From assembly GCA_033030425.1 (NCBI GenBank), contig JAUFSD010000022.1, positions 1,178,001 to 1,242,000 on the forward strand: DNA of 64,000 nt, given 5' to 3'. A program made the position numbers and the translations under genes. Of the stretch, positions 56,979 to 64,000 are shown in pieces; position 1 is the first letter of the stretch; each line of letters opens with the position of its first letter. Under the pieces are notes generated by a model. The model was not told the DNA's origin. It did no database searches and saw only the letters and a program-made list of their open reading frames with translations. The stretch comes from Verpa conica. Lineage: Eukaryota > Ascomycota > Pezizomycetes > Pezizales > Morchellaceae.

Positions 56979-58930
56979 ATGACTACACCCACCTATGTGT
57001 TTCCTCCCACCATCGCTGCGTTCGAAGAACAACTCAGCGATGCCCCTACCCTCTACGCGAACCTACAAGGACTGATTCAGAAAGTAACCGAAGCCAAAGA
57101 CCGTTACCGAGAAGGAAGAGAGGCGGCCCTACATAACTCCCAGCTCTCCGAAAGCAACCTCACCGCCGCCCGCACCCAGCTACAACAATCCTTAGATGCA
57201 TACACCGCACTAGAAGCCCAGCACAACCAAGTACAGGAAGAGTTAGCCAGAGTCCGCTCCGCAAAGGAAACCATCCCAGAGATTAAGGACCCCGTACCAC
57301 CACCAGTCACCTCCCATCGGTCAGAGAAAATGCCAGACCCCTCCCCCTTCAATGGAGACCGAGCCAAACTCCCCAACTTTTTGGCCATGATGAGAGTTAA
57401 GTTGGTCGGCAACGCCGATTGCTTCGCCAGCGAGGAAGCCAAAGTTATGTACATCATAAGTAGGTTAGAAGGCAAAGCCATGGACCAGATCGAACCCCTC
57501 CTCGCAACTACAACCACCCCGTTTGCCACCACCGCCAAAATGTATGAGTATTTACAAGAATCCTTCGGCGATCCAGACCCTCACGGAACGGCACAAGTGG
57601 AACTCAGGACCCTGATTCAGGGAAAAAGGGACTTCGCTGCCTTTTACTCCGACTTCTTACGTATTATGGGAAAACTTAAGTACGATGACACCGCCAAGAA
57701 AGACGCCCTCAGAAGCCGCTTGTCCGATGCTATGAAAGACGCTTTGGTAGTCACCCCTGTCAAGGAAGAATACAGCGAGTTTGTGAAAGACTTGATGGCA
57801 CTAGACGGGAGGGTTAGAGCCAGGCAACAGGAAAAGAAAGGGGGAACCCACCGCAACGACATAGGACAGTTTACGGCCCCCGCCCCCTACATACCACACC
57901 CCTCACACACTCCCGGAGGCCTTGCTCCAATGGACCTCTCAGCCCTTCAAGCACGATCCCAAGGACCCCCTCGTCCCCCACTGGAACAACGGTACGTGTT
58001 TGTAAACGGCTTGTGGCGGGGCGGTTGGGATGGTACGGCGAAGCCTAGGCAACGGAATGGTGACAGTGACTAAGACGGCGACAATAAACGGTGTTACGAC
58101 AAAAGATATTACAAGTGAAAAACTCGGCAATATTTCTTTACTAAACAATATAAACAAGACGTTGCGTGCCTAAGAAAATCCTCGGGGCGAGGCCCCTCCT
58201 TATATACTTCCCCTATTGTTCCCTTCTTCTCTGCTTCCAAAATAACCTTAACGCCAAAGAAAACTTTTCCACTCTAAACTAAATTTCCCCCACTGTTTCT
58301 GTTGGATATGTCATATCCAACAGAAAGGTATCTTTCCCATACAAACCGCATACAAAATGTACAAAGAGCTCCTGGGGTCATACGATAACGTTACGTAAAT
58401 TCCAAAACTACCACGAGGGGCCGTCGGCCCGGAGAACCTTATTGCCAGAGACACAAACCCCCATCAACCTCGCGTGCGTGGATACGAGCCTTCCCGCGCC
58501 CATTATTCCCTTTTCGTTAAATCGCTCACAATGCGCGCATTCAATCGACTCGATCGCCTAGTGGGGGCGAGGTCGAAGGTGACTCTCTTGCTGGGGTGTG
58601 GTCCGGTTTTGGTCTTGTTCCGTGCGACGGTGGCGTTGGTATCCTCGGAGCTGCCCGCGACACGGCTCTAGACGTACTTCCCCGGCCGAGAAACAGTGGA
58701 GAAGGGATAACAATCGCTGCCAGTACTGCGCGGCCTCAGATCATGTCTACGTCAATTGCCCCCAAGGCAAGCAGCTCCAAAAACCTCCGGTTATGAGGGG
58801 AGCAGCCCTTTCTGCCCCAAGTGGGCCATCGCATCAACAGGCCGGCGTGCCTGCATCTCTTTTGTCCAATAACAACCCATTTTTTTCTTCTCCTTCTTCA
58901 TCTTCGGGGCAGGGTTTTCAACAGTCCTAG
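56979..58930 (+). CDS. Element D gag, split by a solo LTR
   Basis: 56979-58011 joins 58668-58930 to give 431 codons. Coiled-coil N-terminus, gag capsid region (PFNGDRAKLPNFLAMM) and a zinc knuckle CQYCAASDHVYVNC. Clear homologue of element C gag. Ends TAG at 58928 after G GGT TTT. Confidence 0.88.
58012..58662 (-). mobile_element. Solo LTR of family C inside gag of element D
   Basis: 651 bp, reverse complement of the element C LTR with several percent differences. Flanked by CGGCT at 58007-58011 and 58663-58667. Confidence 0.94.
58912..58918 (+). promoter_or_regulatory. Programmed -1 frameshift site of element D
   Basis: G GGT TTT in gag frame, 9 nt before the stop. Spacer of 7-8 nt, then CCTAGAG pairs with CTCTAGG, enclosing a second stem AGCC/GGCT. 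Pol is open in the -1 frame. Confidence 0.8.
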
Positions 58931-61900
58931 AGCAGCCAGGTGGCTCTACTCTAGGACCTTCTAAGGTTTCTACAATTTCTGCGTTTTCTATTTCCGGGTT
59001 TTCAGTGTCAGACATCAATGTGGAGGATAAAATGGATGGGGAACATTTGGTTATTTCTTGTACTCTCTCAAACAATATAAAAACCATTCAAACTCATGCA
59101 TTGATTGACACTGGGGCCTCTGGATTCGCTTTTATCGACGAAACCTTTGCACGCCACCATAAACTACAACTCACGCCTCTTAAAACTCCAAGGGAGTTGG
59201 AGGTCATCGACGGACGACCAGTATCTTCTGGCCAAATTACCCATCTTGCACACCTCGGCCTATCCATTAAATCTCATAGGGAACACGCTCCGTTTTTTGT
59301 GACAACCTTAGGACAGTATCCCCTAGTCTTAGGAATCCCTTGGCTCAAACATCATAATGTCTCCCTACGCTTCAAACACAACTATGTTAAATTTGGGTCG
59401 GAGTTCTGCCAAAAGAACTGTACTTCATCTCACGTGCCGGTTGTATCCCCAGGAATTCCCCCACCAGAAAAAACAAAGATTCACCTTATCGGCTCCGCTG
59501 CATTTTGCAGACTTTCCAGAAAAAGAAACGTCCAAGTATTCTCACTCTCACTCTACGAAATAAATAAAATTGTCGACCACAAAACCTCTAAGGAAGAGTG
59601 GAAACAAAGAATCCCAACAGAGTATCACGAATACCTGGACATGTTCGACGAAAAACTCTCCAAGAATCTACCCCCACGACGACCCTATGATCACAAAATT
59701 CCCTTGAAAGAAGGGAAAGAACCCCCGTTCGGCCCCCTCTACGGCATGACCAGAGAAGAACTTATAGTTCTCAAGGAGTATATCGAAGACAATATGGCCA
59801 AAGGGTTCATTAGGGATAGCGCATCACCAGCAGGATCCCCAGTGCTCTTTGTAAAGAAAGCAGACGGGTCACTCCGACTCTGCGTCGACTACCGAGGGTT
59901 AAATGAGGTAACTGTCAAAAATCGGTACCCCCTACCTCTCATACGGGAGACACTGGACAGACTCGCAAAGGCCAAGTGGTACACCAAACTGGATCTCCGC
60001 ATGGGCTACAATCAAATACGCATAGCCCTAGGGGAAGAGTGGAAAACAGCCTTCAGAACCAGATACGGCCACTACGAATATACGGTCATGCCTTTCGGAC
60101 TTACCAACGCCCCCGCTACCTTTCAGCATTTTGTGAACGACTGCCTCAGAGAATACCTGGACCAATTCTGCACTGCCTACTTAGATGATATTCTTATATA
60201 CAGCGATACACTCGAGGAACACAAGGTACATGTCAGGAAGGTTTTACAAACCTTAAGTAACAACGGAGTACTCCTAAAACCCGAGAAGTGCGAATTCCAC
60301 TGCCAGAAGACGACGTACTTAGGACTGGTCATATCACCCGAAGGTATCAGCATGGACACGAAAAAAGTATCAGCTGTCATGGACTGGACGCGACCCAAGC
60401 ATCTCAAAGATCTACAAGCATTCTTGGGCTTTGCCAATTTCTACAGACGCTTTATCAGAGATTTTTCCAGGCTCGCCGCTCCCCTTACCGCCCTGTCAAA
60501 AAAGGAACCAGGAACCAAAGAACATGTCCCCTTTATCTGGACAGACGATCACCAACAAGCATTTGATACATTGAAAGTAGCCTTCACGTCAGCACCGGTC
60601 CTGATACACTTTGACCCAGAAAAACCAATTGTGGTAGAAACAGACTTTCAAGGGGGACAGCGTGGGGACAACGTAACCACAGGACACAACTAACTTAATG
60701 GCAAGGCAACTATCCGTTGCAAGCAAAATACCAAGAGTTTGTGATGTAGTCACAGTGGGTTCAGCGATCGCGTAGCGATGTAATGGTAAAGAGGCAGCGA
60801 GAAGAGAAAAGCTTCTATTGAGTCTAACTGAAGAGACGTTGCGTAAAGAAAAAAGAGAAAACTATTACAGAGAGGGAGCAACGCTCCCTTTTTATACCCA
60901 AAACCCCACTTTGTACAATGCCCTTGTTCCCCTCCGTAACACCTGTTACCCTACTTTCCTCCCTGTATGAGTCACGTCAAGACTCACTCTGGCGTCCCTG
61001 ATCACTCCGTGAAACAGACGCCTCCGACTATGTATCCGCGGGAGTGCTATCCCAAAAAGACGACCAAGGGGTTCTACACCCCGTGGCATTCTTTTCCAAG
61101 AAACACTCCCCCGCCGAATGCAACTACGAAATCTACGACAAGGAACTACTAGCGATCATCAGAAGCTTCGAGGAATGGAGACCAGAACTGGAAGGGGCCG
61201 CCTTCCCCATCGCAGTCATATCGGACCATAAGAATTTGAAATACTTTATGACTACCAAAAATCTTAATCGAAGACAGGCACGGTGGGCCGAATATCTTTC
61301 GCGTTTTAATTTTGTTATCACATACCGACCAGGGAAACAAGGGGGAAAACCGGACGCATTAACAAGGAGATCAGGAGATCTCCCTGGAGAGGGGGATGAA
61401 AGAATTCAACACCAGAGTCAGATAGTGTTGAAAAAGGAGAATTTGGATCCTAAGCTAAGTTTGTTAGCGGGTACTTTGTCAAACGAACCCGCTGAAATGA
61501 CTGTTCCCCTGGTAGAACTGATACAAGAGGCACAAAAAACTGATCCATTTCCACAAAAGATTTTAGGAATGTTAGCCAAAGGGGAAAAGAAATCCTCAGA
61601 GATATCCCTAGCCGAGTGCTCAGAGAACAACGGACTCCTCTGTGACGATCTAACCATCGTCATAACTAGTTTCAAGTACCTCTCCATAGAGACACCTAAG
61701 GATCTCCCTTGAGGGATAGGACTAGCTATCCTATTCCGGTCAATAGATACTAAGGAAAGTCGTTACTATGATAGCCCGATCCCTAAGCGAGCTGGCGAGC
61801 TCCTAGGACGGAGCAAAGCTCACCGTCGTCGGTATGCGACAGAGACCAGAGTAATGCGTCTGTAAGCTTATAGCTACGGGAGATACTAGTGCAATGAGAC

Positions 61901-64000
61901 TGAAGCAGTTGCCTCCATGAACAGAGTTAAGCTCCTGTTCCTCTAGGAGGAATAACAACAGCTTCGCAGACGGCCAATCCCGTGGGAGGCCTAGAGTCGT
62001 GAGATGAGAGCAAAGCTATGCTTTAGTTAGGGCCGCCAGCAAAATTAATAATTAACCTGGCGGCGTCACGAATCGAACCATATGGGGCTATGCCTTGTGC
62101 GTCGCCCTAAGGTCCTTATGGATCAAGATTACCTCTCCGCCACGACCCCAGGTTGGACTAGGAACGTGGGAAAGGAATCTAAGCAACGGCAGGAATCACC
62201 AGTGGGTTACCCTACCTAGGGGACTCTGTGTTTTCTAAAAACACCCCCGAGGCGCCCCACTGTGCCACCCGCCGTTTGCAGAGGGGGCCCCCCTGAGTTG
62301 CTGATTCCCTAACAAAAAGACAAGTTTTGGACCCCAAAAATAACCCCAAAACCGTCAGGAAAATTCGTCCAACCGAACCAAACTCGGAGGGTATATGGGG
62401 GACAGTGCTGCGAATCCATAGGTGCAATCGGATTTGAAATCGGACCATTTTAGCAATAGTTACAGAGCTCTTAGTAACCAACGCTTTTTAGTCGCTAGTC
62501 TATCGACCCCGCTAGTTCTTAGGGGCGCTCTAGACTCAGTTGATTTCCAAGCGCGGAGGAATTGTTCCCCCACTTCTTGGCAGCCTGCTCGCAATCAAAA
62601 TCATAGCTTAAACCCGTCCTTTCCCCAGGACAATCATTCTTGCTAGTCAACGAACAACCGTTGTTCAGAGACCCTCATACTCTTTGCTAAAGACGTTTGT
62701 CTTCCCCTGGGAAGCAGAGCCTTTTAAAGTCTTTAGTTATCTATCCATTAAATCCTTATTCCTGTATAGCCTAGGGACTGTCGACCTTCCGTGTTGACGA
62801 GCGGTTCTAAGCCTCGCTGCTGAAGCTTCTCGTCAGAAAGGGAGGTTGTTGGTTTTTTTTGGTACGGCAGTACTCCCCTGGGAGTGCCCCCGTTACATCC
62901 TCTACTACCGAAATTGCCTATACGTACCTGATTACGACCCCCTTCGCCTGTACATTCTTAGGGAACATCACGACGCACCAGCAGCAGGGCACCCAGGCAG
63001 AGAAAAAACCTTTGAATTAGTTAGCCGACAATACTTCTGGCCTAAAATGCGCGAGTACATCGGAAGATATACCAGAAACTGCCACACTTGCCAGAGGAGC
63101 AAGCCCAATACTCACGGCAAATACGGAGTCCTCCGCCCCCTACCCATTCCAGAACAACCGTGGAAAGAAGTGTCAATGGACTTCGTCACCGGCCTACCAG
63201 AAAGCAACGGGTTCGACGCCATATTGGTAGTAGTGGATAGACTCTCCAAGATGCGGCATTTGATTCCTTGCCATACTACAACCGACGCAGGACAAGTAGC
63301 CAAACTGTATCTCCATAACGTTTGGAAACTTCACGGTCTTCCCACGCATGTCACCTCCGATAGAGGTACCCAATTCACCGCAAAATTCTGGAAAGCACTG
63401 TGTCAACACCTGAAGATCGAGGCACGCATGTCGACCGCATACCACCCAGAAACAGACGGGCAGACGGAAAGAATGAACGCCATTATGGAACAGTACCTCC
63501 GCGCTTACATATCCTACCAACAGGATGATTGGAGCGAGTGGCTCCCTATGGCGGAGTTCGCAGCCAACAATCAGGTATCGGAAACCACCAAGGCTACCCC
63601 CTTCTTTGCCAACTACGGGTTTCACCCTCGCTTCCAAGTAAGCCTCACACGTCAAGGACGGACTGCCCCGGAACTGGATGCAAGGGACTTCGCCTCGCGG
63701 ATGACGGAACTACATGAGTGGTTGAGGACACAAATGAGGACCGCACAGGATAAACAAGAGCAGTATACAAATATGCGTAGGGCACCCGCCCCTCGGTACC
63801 AACCAGGAGATATGGTTTTTGTATCCTTGAAAAACATCCGCACCACTAGGAACTCTAGGAAGCTCGACTGGAAGAAAGCGGGCCCCTACCGCATCACAAA
63901 GGTTGTTAGCCCCTACGCCTATGAGGTCGAACTACCAAAAACTATGCCAAATCACCCGGTATTCCACGTTTCCCTTCTGGAACCCTCCGCTTCAGATCCC
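58919..64000 (+). CDS. Element D pol, split by two solo LTRs, runs off the window
   Basis: Parts 58919-60645, 61020-61640 and 62903-64000 join in one phase. Protease DTGASGF, RT core YLDDILIYS, RNase H, integrase zinc domain ([15 protein letters not shown]) and the D, D, E residues ([22 protein letters not shown]). It ends in [17 protein letters not shown] at the window edge; a chromodomain probably follows. No stops or frame breaks other than the insertions. Confidence 0.9.
60646..61014 (-). mobile_element. Solo LTR of family D inside pol of element D
   Basis: 369 bp, inverted copy of the D LTR with many substitutions. Ends TTTCAAGG and CCGTGAAA, flanked by CAGAC at 60641-60645 and 61015-61019. 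Confidence 0.9.
61641..62897 (+). mobile_element. Solo LTR of family A inside pol of element D
   Basis: 1257 bp, ends TGTGACG and GTTACA, flanked by TCCTC at 61636-61640 and 62898-62902. Same family as the split LTR at 24397-38894. Confidence 0.93.

Larger units (their letters stand above)
56554..64000 (+). mobile_element. Element D: Ty3/gypsy element, 3' end outside window, pierced by three solo LTRs
   Basis: 5' LTR 56554-56920, gag, and pol up to the window end. Solo LTRs at 58012-58662, 60646-61014 and 61641-62897 each have a 5-bp duplication. Without them gag and pol are open throughout, so D decayed by insertion and not by point mutation. Confidence 0.93.

Noticed and set aside
1..64000. 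CRISPR array or bacterial operon
   Set aside because: No regularly spaced direct repeats; genes have spliceosomal introns.

Overview
The window is nuclear DNA of a filamentous ascomycete (Pezizomycotina). Genes carry short spliceosomal introns (about 40-115 nt), and the families are fungal: NACHT/ankyrin NLR-like proteins, F-box-type proteins, ACS-family MFS transporter, GH28, self-priming-type Ty3/gypsy chromoviruses. The heavy load of nested young retrotransposons between gene islands would fit a large repeat-rich genome such as a truffle or morel relative, but that placement is only a guess.

Layout. 0-21 kb is a gene island: the 3' part of an exopolygalacturonase (GH28), an F-box-like gene, a NACHT-ankyrin NLR-like gene whose P-loop sits in a 25-nt exon, a small Cys-motif gene, VPS52 (GARP complex), and a gene of a fungal expanded family. 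22-39.6 kb is a nest: an ankyrin gene broken by a 152-bp hAT-type MITE, then the 3' LTR and pol tail of element A, split by full-length chromovirus B (minus strand, 359-bp identical LTRs), itself split by full-length chromovirus C (plus strand, 651-bp LTRs that look identical by eye). 39.6-48.5 kb holds three paralogous Ser/Thr kinase genes in tandem on the minus strand, with an inverted-repeat element between two of them. 49.7-54.5 kb has an MFS transporter with an 11-nt exon, a pair of tRNA-like sequences, and a Cys-rich secreted protein whose optional 41-nt intron would switch it to a GPI-anchor-like tail. 56.2-64 kb is a piggyBac-like transposase fragment cut by chromovirus D, which runs off the window and is pierced by three solo LTRs, each with a 5-bp target duplication.

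The retroelements are the most informative part. B, C and D share the same expression logic although their sequences differ. Each has a 9-nt match between the start of R and the sequence next to the 5' LTR (self-priming as in Tf1). Each has a canonical -1 frameshift heptamer just before the gag stop, followed by a stem-loop. Removing each inserted element together with one target-site copy restores the host reading frame in B gag, in D gag and at two places in D pol, and the MITE does the same in the ankyrin gene. Exon joins were deduced by eye from splice signals, phase and protein continuity; no alignments or searches were run.
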